This document shows, piece by piece, positions 57,642 through 64,000 of a stretch of 64,000 bases of DNA; position 1 is the stretch's first letter, and each line of letters opens with the position of its first letter. The DNA comes from Streptomyces tanashiensis (GTDB lineage: Bacteria; Actinomycetota; Actinomycetes; Streptomycetales; Streptomycetaceae), in NCBI RefSeq assembly GCF_014648895.1, contig NZ_BMRZ01000004.1, positions 372,001-436,000 of the forward strand, given 5' to 3'. Position numbers and translations under genes: made by a program. The notes beneath the pieces are model-generated. The model was not told where the DNA came from and did not search any database. It saw only the letters and a list, made by a program, of their open reading frames with translations.

Positions 57642-58424
57642 ATGCTCACGGACCGCCAGAGACACGAGGCGGCCGAGCTGCTGCGCTCCGCCGAACACGG
57701 TGTCACGCCGATCGCCCCGCTGACCGAGGCGTACCCCGGCATCGACACCGAGGACGCGTACGAGATCCAGCTCGTCAACATCCGGCACCGCCTCGCGGCC
57801 GGGGCGGAGGTGCGCGGCCACAAGGTCGGCCTGTCCTCCCCGGTCATGCAGCGGATGATGGGCGTCGACGAACCGGACTACGGCCATCTGCTCCACGACA
57901 TGGAGCTGCGGTCCGACGTCCCCGTCACCGCCGCCCGCTACTGCTCTCCGCGCGTCGAGGTCGAGGTCGGCTTCGTCCTCGGCGACGACCTGCCGGGCGA
58001 GGGCTGCACCCCGGCGGACGTCCTCGCGGCCACCGAGCGCGTCGTGCCCGCGCTGGAGCTGATCGACAGCAGGATCCGCGACTGGCGGATCACCATCGCC
58101 GACACCATCGCGGACAACGCCTCCTCCGCCGGATACGTGATCGGGGAGGGCCGGGACCCCCGCGAGCTCGACCTCAAGGCGATCGACGCCCGGCTGAGCA
58201 GCGGCGGTGAGCTCCTCGCCGAGGGCCGCAGCGACGCCGTGCTCGGTGACCCGGCCCTCTCCGTCGCCTGGCTCGCCCGTACCGTCGCCCGCTTCGGCGT
58301 GCCCTTGAGGAAGGGGCACGTGGTGCTGCCCGGTTCGTGCACCCGGGCCGTCGACGTGGCGCCCGGGGCCGTCTTCACGGCCGAGTTCACCGGCCTCGGC
58401 TCCGTCTCCCTCTCGTTCATCTGA
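57642..58424 (+). CDS. hsaE: 2-hydroxyhexa-2,4-dienoate hydratase (HsaE)
   Basis: A 260-residue hydratase of the MhpD/HsaE family. VRGHKVGLSSPVMQRMMGVD and the metal-binding PRVEVEVGFVLG with ALELIDSRIRDWRITIADTI are the family hallmarks. In steroid degradation HsaE hydrates 2-hydroxyhexa-2,4-dienoate, made from rings A and B, to 4-hydroxy-2-oxohexanoate; in aromatic meta-cleavage the homologue takes the pentadienoate. ATG 57642 follows GGAGGG. First of hsaE-hsaG-hsaF, in the mycobacterial order, with gaps of only 7 and 12 bases. Confidence 0.9.
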   Translation: MLTDRQRHEAAELLRSAEHGVTPIAPLTEAYPGIDTEDAYEIQLVNIRHRLAAGAEVRGHKVGLSSPVMQRMMGVDEPDYGHLLHDMELRSDVPVTAARYCSPRVEVEVGFVLGDDLPGEGCTPADVLAATERVVPALELIDSRIRDWRITIADTIADNASSAGYVIGEGRDPRELDLKAIDARLSSGGELLAEGRSDAVLGDPALSVAWLARTVARFGVPLRKGHVVLPGSCTRAVDVAPGAVFTAEFTGLGSVSLSFI

Positions 58425-58431
58425 GGTGATC

Positions 58432-59343
58432 ATGACCATCAAGACAAAGGCGACCGCCGCCATCGTCGGATCCGGCAACATCGGCACCGACCTGCTGTAC
58501 AAGCTCCTGCGCTCCGAGCACGTCGAACCCCGCTGGATGATCGGCGTCGACCCGGCGAGCGAGGGCCTCGCCCGCGCCGCCCGGGCAGGCCTGGAGGCCA
58601 GCCACGAGGGCGTCGAACGGCTCCTCGCCCAGGACGAGAAGCCCGACATCGTCTTCGAGGCCACCAGCGCCTCCGTCCACCGGGCCAACGCCCCCCACTA
58701 CGCCGAACTCGGCATCAAGGCCGTCGATCTCACCCCGGCGGCCGTCGGCCCCGCCGTCGTGCCGCCCGCCAATCTCCGCGAGCACCTCGACCGGCCCAAC
58801 GTCAACATGATCACCTGCGGCGGACAGGCCACCATCCCCATGGTGTACGCGGTCTCCCGCGTCGTCCCGGTGGCGTACGCGGAGATCGTCGCCTCGGTCG
58901 CCTCCGTCTCCGCCGGCCCCGGAACCCGCGCGAACATCGACGAGTTCACCCGTACCACCTCGCGCGGCATCGAGAGCATCGGCGGTGCCGAACGCGGCAA
59001 GGCCATCATCATCCTCAACCCGGCCGAGCCGCCCGTCATGATGCGCGACACCGTCTTCTGCGCCGTCCCCGAGGACGCGGACCGGGCCGCCATCGCCCTC
59101 TCCGTCAAGGAGATCGCCGACCAGGTCGCCGCCTACGTGCCCGGCTACCGGCTGCGCGCGGAACCGCAGTTCGACGATCCCAGCCCGGAGAACGGCGGGA
59201 TGGCCCGCGTCGCGATCTTCCTGGAGGTGGAGGGCGCGGGCGACTACCTGCCGCCCTACGCCGGAAACCTCGACATCATGACCGCCGCCGCCACCAAGGT
59301 CGGCGAGGAGTTCGCCCAGGCGATCCTCGCTCCCGGCGCATAA
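58432..59343 (+). CDS. hsaG: Acylating propionaldehyde/acetaldehyde dehydrogenase (HsaG)
   Basis: A 303-residue CoA-acylating aldehyde dehydrogenase (MhpF/HsaG family). The NAD loop is AAIVGSGNIGTDLLYKLLRS and the catalytic Cys is in VNMITCGGQATIPMVYAVSR (about residue 127). It oxidises propanal (or acetaldehyde) with CoA and NAD to propionyl-CoA and works as a channelling complex with the aldolase HsaF. ATG 58432 is chosen over GTG 58426 because GAGGTG precedes it at the right distance. Confidence 0.92.
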   Translation: MTIKTKATAAIVGSGNIGTDLLYKLLRSEHVEPRWMIGVDPASEGLARAARAGLEASHEGVERLLAQDEKPDIVFEATSASVHRANAPHYAELGIKAVDLTPAAVGPAVVPPANLREHLDRPNVNMITCGGQATIPMVYAVSRVVPVAYAEIVASVASVSAGPGTRANIDEFTRTTSRGIESIGGAERGKAIIILNPAEPPVMMRDTVFCAVPEDADRAAIALSVKEIADQVAAYVPGYRLRAEPQFDDPSPENGGMARVAIFLEVEGAGDYLPPYAGNLDIMTAAATKVGEEFAQAILAPGA

Positions 59344-59355
59344 GGAGCACCTCGC

Positions 59356-60378
59356 ATGCCCTACTCGGACACCCTCGACATCAGGATCACCGACTCCTCG
59401 CTGCGCGACGGCTCGCACGCCAAGCGGCACCGGTTCACCGCCGAGGACGTACGGTCCGTCGTCGCCGCCCTCGACGACGCCGGCGTCCCCGTGATCGAGG
59501 TGACGCACGGCGACGGGCTCGGCGGATCCTCCTTCAACTACGGCTTCTCCAGGACCCCCGAACAGGAACTGATCAAGGTCGCGGCCGACACCGCGCGGCG
59601 GGCCAGGATCGCCTTCCTGATGCTCCCCGGACTCGGCGTCAAGGACGACATCCGCGCCGCCCACGGCAACGGCGCCGGCATCTGCCGCATCGCCACCCAC
59701 TGCACCGAGGCCGACATCGCGGAACAGCACTTCGGACTCGCCCGGGAGAGGGGCCTGGAGACCGTGGGCTTCCTGATGATGGCCCACTCCACGACCCCCG
59801 GTGAACTCGCCCGACAGGGCCGCATCATGGCCGACGCGGGCTGCCAGTGCGTGTACGTGGTCGACTCGGCCGGCGCCATGGTCATGGACGACGTGACCGC
59901 CCGGGTGGAGGCCCTGGTCTCCGAGCTCGGCGACGACGCCCAGGTCGGCTTCCACGGACACGAGAACCTGGCCCTCGGCACCGGCAACTCCATCGCCGCG
60001 ATCAAGGCCGGAGCCCTGCAGATCGACGGCTCCACCCGCCGGCTCGGCGCCGGCGCGGGCAACACGGCCGTCGAGGCCCTGGTCGCCGTCTGCGCCAAGA
60101 TGGGCATCCGCACCGGCATCGACGTACTGAAGATCATCGACGCGGCCGAGGACGTGGTCCGCCCGGTCATGGACGACGAGTGCCGGCTCGACCGGCTCGC
60201 CCTGCTGATGGGCCACGCCGGCGTCTACTCCAGCTTCCTCAAGCACGCCTACCGGCAGGCCGAGCGCTACGGCGTCTCCGGCGCCGAGATCCTCCTGCGC
60301 GCGGGCGAACGCCGGCTGGTCGGCGGCCAGGAGGACCAGCTCATCGACATCGCCGTGGAACTCGCCGCACAGCACTGA
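59356..60378 (+). CDS. hsaF: 4-hydroxy-2-oxovalerate/-hexanoate aldolase (HsaF)
   Basis: A 340-residue DmpG/HsaF aldolase. The HMGL-like N-terminal ITDSSLRDGSHAKRHRFTAE carries the metal-binding Asp and Arg, and metal-ligand histidines are in QVGFHGHENLALGTGNSIAA. It splits 4-hydroxy-2-oxohexanoate into pyruvate and propanal, which passes to HsaG. The DmpG communication domain is at the C terminus. ATG 59356 follows AAGGAG. Third gene of the hsa unit, 25 bases before kshA. Confidence 0.93.
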   Translation: MPYSDTLDIRITDSSLRDGSHAKRHRFTAEDVRSVVAALDDAGVPVIEVTHGDGLGGSSFNYGFSRTPEQELIKVAADTARRARIAFLMLPGLGVKDDIRAAHGNGAGICRIATHCTEADIAEQHFGLARERGLETVGFLMMAHSTTPGELARQGRIMADAGCQCVYVVDSAGAMVMDDVTARVEALVSELGDDAQVGFHGHENLALGTGNSIAAIKAGALQIDGSTRRLGAGAGNTAVEALVAVCAKMGIRTGIDVLKIIDAAEDVVRPVMDDECRLDRLALLMGHAGVYSSFLKHAYRQAERYGVSGAEILLRAGERRLVGGQEDQLIDIAVELAAQH

Positions 60379-60403
60379 ACCGACGGAAACCAGGAGGGAC
60401 GAG

Positions 60404-61558
60404 ATGACCGCTCTCGACGACGAGGTCAGGATCATCGAGACGGGCAGGCCGCCGACGCGCTTCGCCCGGGGCTGGCACTGCCTCGGCCTCGCCGAGGACT
60501 TCAAGGACGGCCGGCCGCACGAGATCGAGGCCTTCGGCACCAAGCTGGTGGTCTTCCGGGGCGAGGACGACGGGCAGCTGCACGTCCTCAACGCCTACTG
60601 TCCGCACATGGGCGGCAACCTCGCCCAGGGCACCGTCAAGGGCGACGCCGTCGCCTGCCCCTTCCACGACTGGCGCTGGTCGGGCGACGGCCGCTGCGCC
60701 GGGATCCCGTACGCCCGCCGCGTCCCGCCGCGCGCCAGGACCCGTGCCTGGATCTCCCTGGAGCGGAACAGGCAGCTCTTCGTCTGGAACGACCCGGAGG
60801 GCAACCCGCCGCCCCCCGAGGTGACCGTCCCCGAGATCGCGGGCATCCACGGCCCGGACGCCGACCAGTGGAGCGACTGGACCTGGAAGACCCTCCGGGT
60901 CGAGGGCGCCAACTGCCGCGAGATCGTGGACAACGTCGTCGACATGGCGCACTTCTACTACGTCCACTACGCGTTCCCCGAGTACTTCAAGAACGTCTTC
61001 GACGGCCACGTCGCCACCCAGTACATGGAGAGCAGCCCCCGCGGAGACATGGAACTGGGCACCCTCAGCTCCGGCCGCCTGCGCTCCGACGCCTCCTACT
61101 TCGGCCCCTCGTACATGATCGACCACCTCTACAGCGACGTCGGCGGCGGCGCGGAGATGGAGATCGTCCTGATCAACTGCCACTACCCGATCGACGCCGA
61201 CAGCTTCCTGCTCCAGTACGGGGCGATCGTGCGGCGGCTGCCCGGGATGACGGACGAGCAGGCCGCCGAGGCCGCACGGCTCACCGCCGAGGGAGCCACC
61301 GTCGGCTTCGAGCAGGACGTGGAGATCTGGCAGAACAAGACCCGGATCGACAACCCCCTGCTCACCGAGGAGGACGGCCCGGTCTACCAGCTGCGCCGCT
61401 GGTACGAGCAGTTCTACGTCGACGTCGCCGACGTCAAGGACGAGATGACCCGCCGCTTCGAGTTCGAGATCGACACCCAGCGCGCCAACACGGCATGGCG
61501 CGCAGAGGTCGAGGAGAACCTGGCGCGCCGCGCGGCGGAGACCGGAACCGGAGCCTGA
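60404..61558 (+). CDS. kshA: 3-ketosteroid 9-alpha-hydroxylase, oxygenase (KshA)
   Basis: A 384-residue Rieske oxygenase. The opening PTRFARGWHCLGLAEDFKDG and HEIEAFGTKLVVFRGEDDGQ match KshA as I recall it. The Rieske site is CPHMGGNLAQG and CPFHDWRW (about residues 66-90), the mononuclear iron site is in NVVDMAHFYYVHYAFPEYFK (about 178-197), and the end RIDNPLLTEEDGPVYQLRRW then YEQFYVDVADVKDEMTRRFE is typical. KshA hydroxylates C9 of androstadienedione-like steroids, which opens ring B. It needs KshB, encoded at 61825. ATG 60404 follows AGGAGG. Confidence 0.93.
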   Translation: MTALDDEVRIIETGRPPTRFARGWHCLGLAEDFKDGRPHEIEAFGTKLVVFRGEDDGQLHVLNAYCPHMGGNLAQGTVKGDAVACPFHDWRWSGDGRCAGIPYARRVPPRARTRAWISLERNRQLFVWNDPEGNPPPPEVTVPEIAGIHGPDADQWSDWTWKTLRVEGANCREIVDNVVDMAHFYYVHYAFPEYFKNVFDGHVATQYMESSPRGDMELGTLSSGRLRSDASYFGPSYMIDHLYSDVGGGAEMEIVLINCHYPIDADSFLLQYGAIVRRLPGMTDEQAAEAARLTAEGATVGFEQDVEIWQNKTRIDNPLLTEEDGPVYQLRRWYEQFYVDVADVKDEMTRRFEFEIDTQRANTAWRAEVEENLARRAAETGTGA

Positions 61559-61559
61559 C

Positions 61560-61832
61560 ATGCGAGCGGTGGAGTGCGCGGCCTGCGGCAACCAGGTCCT
61601 GTGCGAGAAGTTCAGCGTCGCCCACACCTCCGTGCAGTGGACGGCCGACGCGGCTGTCGTCTGCGCGGAGTTCCGCGACCGGGTGGGGCCGGGCGGGACC
61701 ACCGCCCGGGTGCGGACCTGCGGGGCACTGCGGGCGAGCATCGACCGCGCGGTCGAGGACGGGAGCCTGACCGTGAGCGCCCTGGAGCCCGGAGTCCCGG
61801 GCAGCGGTACGCGGGAGGCCGTCGATGCCTGA
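61560..61832 (+). CDS. Small cysteine-rich protein between kshA and kshB
   Basis: A 90-residue protein with cysteines at 6, 9, 15, 35 and 54 (AVECAACGNQVLCEKFSVAH, AAVVCAEFRDRVG and RVRTCGALR), a pattern fit for a zinc ribbon or a small iron-sulfur site; no signal peptide or membrane segment. I do not know its function, though I have the impression of similar short ferredoxin-like annotations beside steroid oxygenases. It starts one base after the kshA stop and its end overlaps kshB by eight bases, so it is coupled to both components of the hydroxylase and may assist electron transfer or assembly. Confidence 0.8.
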   Translation: MRAVECAACGNQVLCEKFSVAHTSVQWTADAAVVCAEFRDRVGPGGTTARVRTCGALRASIDRAVEDGSLTVSALEPGVPGSGTREAVDA

Positions 61833-62871
61833 GCCCACGACCGGGTCCCGCACCCACCGGCTGCGCGTCGTCGAGGTCATCGCCGAGACGGCCGACGCGC
61901 ACTCCCTGGTGCTCCAGGCGCCCCCGGAGAGCGCCGACCGCTTCACGTACCGCCCCGGGCAGTTCCTCACCCTGAAACTGCCCGGCGCGGACGGGAGACC
62001 CGCCGCCCGGTGCTACTCCCTCGCCAGCTCGCCCCACACCGGCGAGCCCCTGAAGATCACCGTCAAACGGGTCGCCGGCGGGTACGGCTCCAACTGGGTC
62101 TGCGACCGCCTCGCGGCCGGGGACGAGCTGGAGGTGCTGCCGCCGGCCGGCACCTTCACCCCGGACTCCCTCGACGGCGACCTGCTGCTCGTCGCCGGAG
62201 GCAGCGGCATCACCCCCGTCCTGTCGATCGCCAAGTCGGCCCTGGCCGGGGGCCGGGGCCGGGTGGCCCTGCTGTACGCCAACCGCGACGAGTCCTCGGT
62301 CGTCTTCCGCGACGAGCTGAGGGCGCTGGCCCAGGACCATCCGCACCGGCTGCTGGTGGTCCACTGGCTGGAGTCGCTCCAGGGCCTGCCCTCGGTGGAC
62401 CGGCTGGCCGCCGCGCTCGCGCCGTACGCCGGCCGGGAGGCCTTCGTCTGCGGCCCGCAGCCGCTCATGGACGCCGTCGAGCAGGCCCTTCGCACGCTCG
62501 GCGCGCCCGGCGACCGCATCCACCGGGAGCGGTTCTTCTCGCTCGGCGCGGACGTCTTCGACGCTCCGGCGGTGCCCCGGGGCGCGGCGGCCGGGGGCGG
62601 CGGCACGGCCGAGGTCGAGCTCGACGGCGAGACCCACACGGTCGCCTGGCCGTCGGCCGCCCCGCTGCTCGACGTGCTCCTGGCCGCCGGGGTGGACGCC
62701 CCGTACTCCTGCCGGGAGGGCGCCTGCAGCGCCTGCACCTGCCGGGTCGTGGCGGGCGAGGTCACGATGCTCCGCAACGACGTCCTGGACGACCAGGACA
62801 TCGCCGAGGGGTACGTCCTGGCCTGCCAGGCCCTCCCGCTCACCGACCGGGTCGAGATCACCTACTCCTGA
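61825..62871 (+). CDS. kshB: 3-ketosteroid 9-alpha-hydroxylase, reductase (KshB)
   Basis: A 348-residue reductase with FAD, NAD and plant-type [2Fe-2S] domains in that order. FRPGQF-type FAD segment is YRPGQFLTLKLPGADGRPAA with RCYSLASSP; the NAD domain begins LLLVAGGSGITPVLSIAKSA; the iron-sulfur motif is YSCREGACSACTCRVVAGEV with the last Cys in VLACQALPLT. It passes electrons from NADH to KshA. A linker with RGAAAGGGG separates NAD and iron-sulfur domains. ATG 61825 has GGGAGG upstream, inside the preceding small gene. Phenylacetate or other ring-hydroxylase reductases have the same build; the neighbours decide for KshB. Confidence 0.92.
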   Translation: MPEPTTGSRTHRLRVVEVIAETADAHSLVLQAPPESADRFTYRPGQFLTLKLPGADGRPAARCYSLASSPHTGEPLKITVKRVAGGYGSNWVCDRLAAGDELEVLPPAGTFTPDSLDGDLLLVAGGSGITPVLSIAKSALAGGRGRVALLYANRDESSVVFRDELRALAQDHPHRLLVVHWLESLQGLPSVDRLAAALAPYAGREAFVCGPQPLMDAVEQALRTLGAPGDRIHRERFFSLGADVFDAPAVPRGAAAGGGGTAEVELDGETHTVAWPSAAPLLDVLLAAGVDAPYSCREGACSACTCRVVAGEVTMLRNDVLDDQDIAEGYVLACQALPLTDRVEITYS

Positions 62872-62884
62872 GGAGGAGACCGTC

Positions 62885-63661
62885 ATGTCCCGAACCTGTC
62901 TCGTCACCGGAGCGGCCTCCGGCATCGGCGCGGCCACCGCGGCCCTCCTGCGGAAGCGGGGCCACACCGTCATCGGCGCCGACCGCGACGAGGGCGACAT
63001 CCGGGCCGACCTGTCCACGGCCGGGGGCCGGGCCGAACTCGTCGCCCGGGCCCGCGAGCTGACCGGCGGCCGTCTCGACGCCGTCGTCTCCTGCGCGGGC
63101 GTCGCCCACTTCGACCCCGTCACCGTCCGGGTCAACCACTTCGGTGCCGTGGCCACGCTCGACGGTCTGCGCCCGCTGCTCGCGGCCGGCACCGACCCGC
63201 GGGCCGTGGTCGTCGGATCCGTCGACTCCGTCCACCCGACCGACCCCGCGATCGTGGACGCCGCCCTCGCCGGGGACGAGGACGCGGCGGTGGCCGCCGC
63301 ACGCGCGGCCGTCGACCGCGGCGAGGGGCACCTCGTCTACTCCTCGTCCAAGGCGTCGGTCTCCCGCTGGGTCCGCCGCGCCGCCCCCACCGACGCGTGG
63401 GCGGGCGCGGGCGTCCCGCTGAACGCCGTGGCGCCGGGTGTGGTCGTCACACCCCTGACGCAGCCGCTGCTCGACGACCCGGAGATGCGGGGACTCGTCG
63501 AGCGGAGTGTGCCGATGCCCCTGCACGGCCATGCCCGCCCCGAACAGATCGCCCCGCTGATCGCCTGGCTGGCCTCGCCCGAGAACGCCCTCGTGACCGG
63601 GCAGGTCGTCTTCGCCGACGGGGGCGCCGACGCGGTCCTGCGCGGCGACCGCACCTGGTGA
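62885..63661 (+). CDS. 3-alpha-hydroxysteroid dehydrogenase/carbonyl reductase-like SDR
   Basis: A 258-residue SDR. VTGAASGIGAATAALLRKRG, DIRADLSTAGGRAELVARAR, VSCAGVAHFDPVTVRVNHFG and AVVVGSVDSVHPTDPA then HLVYSSSKASVSRWVRRAA give the cofactor loop and Ser-Tyr-Lys residues. The long insertion before the Tyr (AALAGDEDAAVAAARAAVDR) and the C-terminal FADGGADAVLRGDRTW closely recall Comamonas testosteroni HsdA, the 3-alpha-hydroxysteroid dehydrogenase. It would oxidise the 3-alpha-hydroxyl of bile acids or androsterone as entry to the pathway. ATG 62885 follows GGAGGAG, 13 bases behind kshB. Confidence 0.85.
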   Translation: MSRTCLVTGAASGIGAATAALLRKRGHTVIGADRDEGDIRADLSTAGGRAELVARARELTGGRLDAVVSCAGVAHFDPVTVRVNHFGAVATLDGLRPLLAAGTDPRAVVVGSVDSVHPTDPAIVDAALAGDEDAAVAAARAAVDRGEGHLVYSSSKASVSRWVRRAAPTDAWAGAGVPLNAVAPGVVVTPLTQPLLDDPEMRGLVERSVPMPLHGHARPEQIAPLIAWLASPENALVTGQVVFADGGADAVLRGDRTW

Positions 63662-63676
63662 GCGCACCGGATCCGG

Positions 63677-63710
63677 CCTCCAGGGGCACCCGCACGGGTG
63701 CCCCTGGAGG
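63677..63710 (+). terminator. 16-bp perfect hairpin terminator
   Basis: CCTCCAGGGGCACCCG (63677-63692) pairs perfectly with CGGGTGCCCCTGGAGG (63695-63710) around CA, fifteen bases after the SDR stop. It marks the end of the ksh unit; the next gene starts 54 bases later. Confidence 0.85.
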
Positions 63711-63712
63711 CA

Positions 63713-63742
63713 TACCCGTACCCGTACCCGTACCCGTACCCG
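63713..63742 (+). repeat. Hexanucleotide microsatellite, five units of TACCCG
   Basis: Five perfect copies of TACCCG follow the hairpin directly and end 11 bases before the GAGGAG ribosome binding site of the SRPBCC gene. Confidence 0.95.
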
Positions 63743-63764
63743 CACTCGTCACGAGGAGACGCCC

Positions 63765-64000
63765 GTGAACCCCCGTACGCTCGAACGCTCCGCCGTCGTC
63801 CCGGCCGCCCCCGACGCCGTGTGGGCGGTCGTCGGAGACTTCGGCGCTCTCGCCGACTGGCACCCCCACGTGCCGCCGTCCACGCCGGAGGACGGCGGTG
63901 ACCCCGCCGCCCCCGGCACCGTCCGGGTCTTCGCGGTCGACGGCGTGGCCGTCGCCCGGGAGCGTCTGCTCGACCGCGACGAGCAGGCCCGCTCGTACCG
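63765..64000 (+). CDS. SRPBCC-family protein, 3' end missing
   Basis: The first 78 residues of a START/Bet v 1-fold (SRPBCC) protein: PRTLERSAVVPAAPDAVWAV then VGDFGALADWHPHVPPSTPE is the typical beginning of polyketide-cyclase/dehydrase-like lipid-binding proteins. They bind hydrophobic ligands such as steroids in a cavity. The GTG at 63765 follows GAGGAG. The gene runs out of the window. A link to the steroid genes is possible but unproven, since a hairpin separates them. Confidence 0.85.
   Translation, partial: MNPRTLERSAVVPAAPDAVWAVVGDFGALADWHPHVPPSTPEDGGDPAAPGTVRVFAVDGVAVARERLLDRDEQARSY

Overview
The window is about 72% GC, codons end almost always in G or C, genes start with ATG, GTG or TTG, and several short transcripts look leaderless. 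Together with the gene families (mycothiol-type DinB, DUF1684, MsiK-less sugar ABC operon, HVD-type leader peptide, secreted Tat and Sec hydrolases) this points to a Streptomyces or close relative. I saw no rRNA, tRNA, CRISPR array, transposase or phage gene.

Left part (1 to about 43.2 kb) is an ordinary accessory landscape of small units. It holds a truncated sulfatase; a LysR regulator divergent from an MFS exporter; a secreted serine hydrolase; a long-chain acyl-CoA ligase behind a perfect inverted repeat; an XRE-cupin regulator and DinB protein divergent from an arylsulfotransferase-like protein coupled to a nucleobase permease; and a possible sulfur unit made of a cysteine-containing leader peptide, a DUF1684 protein and a membrane rhodanese. 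From 14.5 to 21.8 kb one minus-strand operon encodes a sugar ABC importer without ATPase, a 2-hydroxyacid dehydrogenase, a Tat-exported beta-propeller and a ROK protein whose catalytic residues are altered. It is followed by xdhABC (xanthine dehydrogenase), a P450, an M1 peptidase, a nucleoside hydrolase, a large S8 protease, a methyltransferase, a phosphodiesterase, a GH5 cellulase with a GH35 beta-galactosidase remnant behind it, a HAD phosphatase, a TetR regulator divergent from a quinone oxidoreductase, a glycosyltransferase and a MarR regulator.

Right part (43.3 to 63.7 kb) is the striking region: a nearly continuous steroid-degradation cluster matching the mycobacterial KstR2 regulon and the KSH/Hsa genes. 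It is arranged as divergent units: fadE33-fadE32-fadE31-echA to the left and fadE30-ipdF-kstR2-fadA6 to the right of one promoter; a VOC gene-ipdC-ipdB-ipdA-echA20 to the left and two SDR genes to the right of a second promoter. Both promoters carry nearly the same 17-base operator, close to the reported KstR2 box. After a palindromic intergenic element follow hsaE-hsaG-hsaF, kshA, a small cysteine-rich protein, kshB and a 3-alpha-hydroxysteroid-dehydrogenase-like SDR. Together these would open ring B (KshAB), process the C6 fragment of rings A/B (HsaEGF to pyruvate and propionyl-CoA) and degrade rings C/D (FadE30, IpdF, FadA6, IpdC, EchA20, IpdAB, FadE31-33). The CoA ligase FadD3, the ring-A enzymes HsaA-D, KstD and the Mce4 importer are not in the window; they may lie beyond the right edge, where a truncated SRPBCC gene begins.

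Most convergent gene pairs are separated by strong hairpins, and most genes inside units overlap by 1 to 8 bases, indicating translational coupling. All functional calls rest on motif recognition and remembered family sequences, not on searches.
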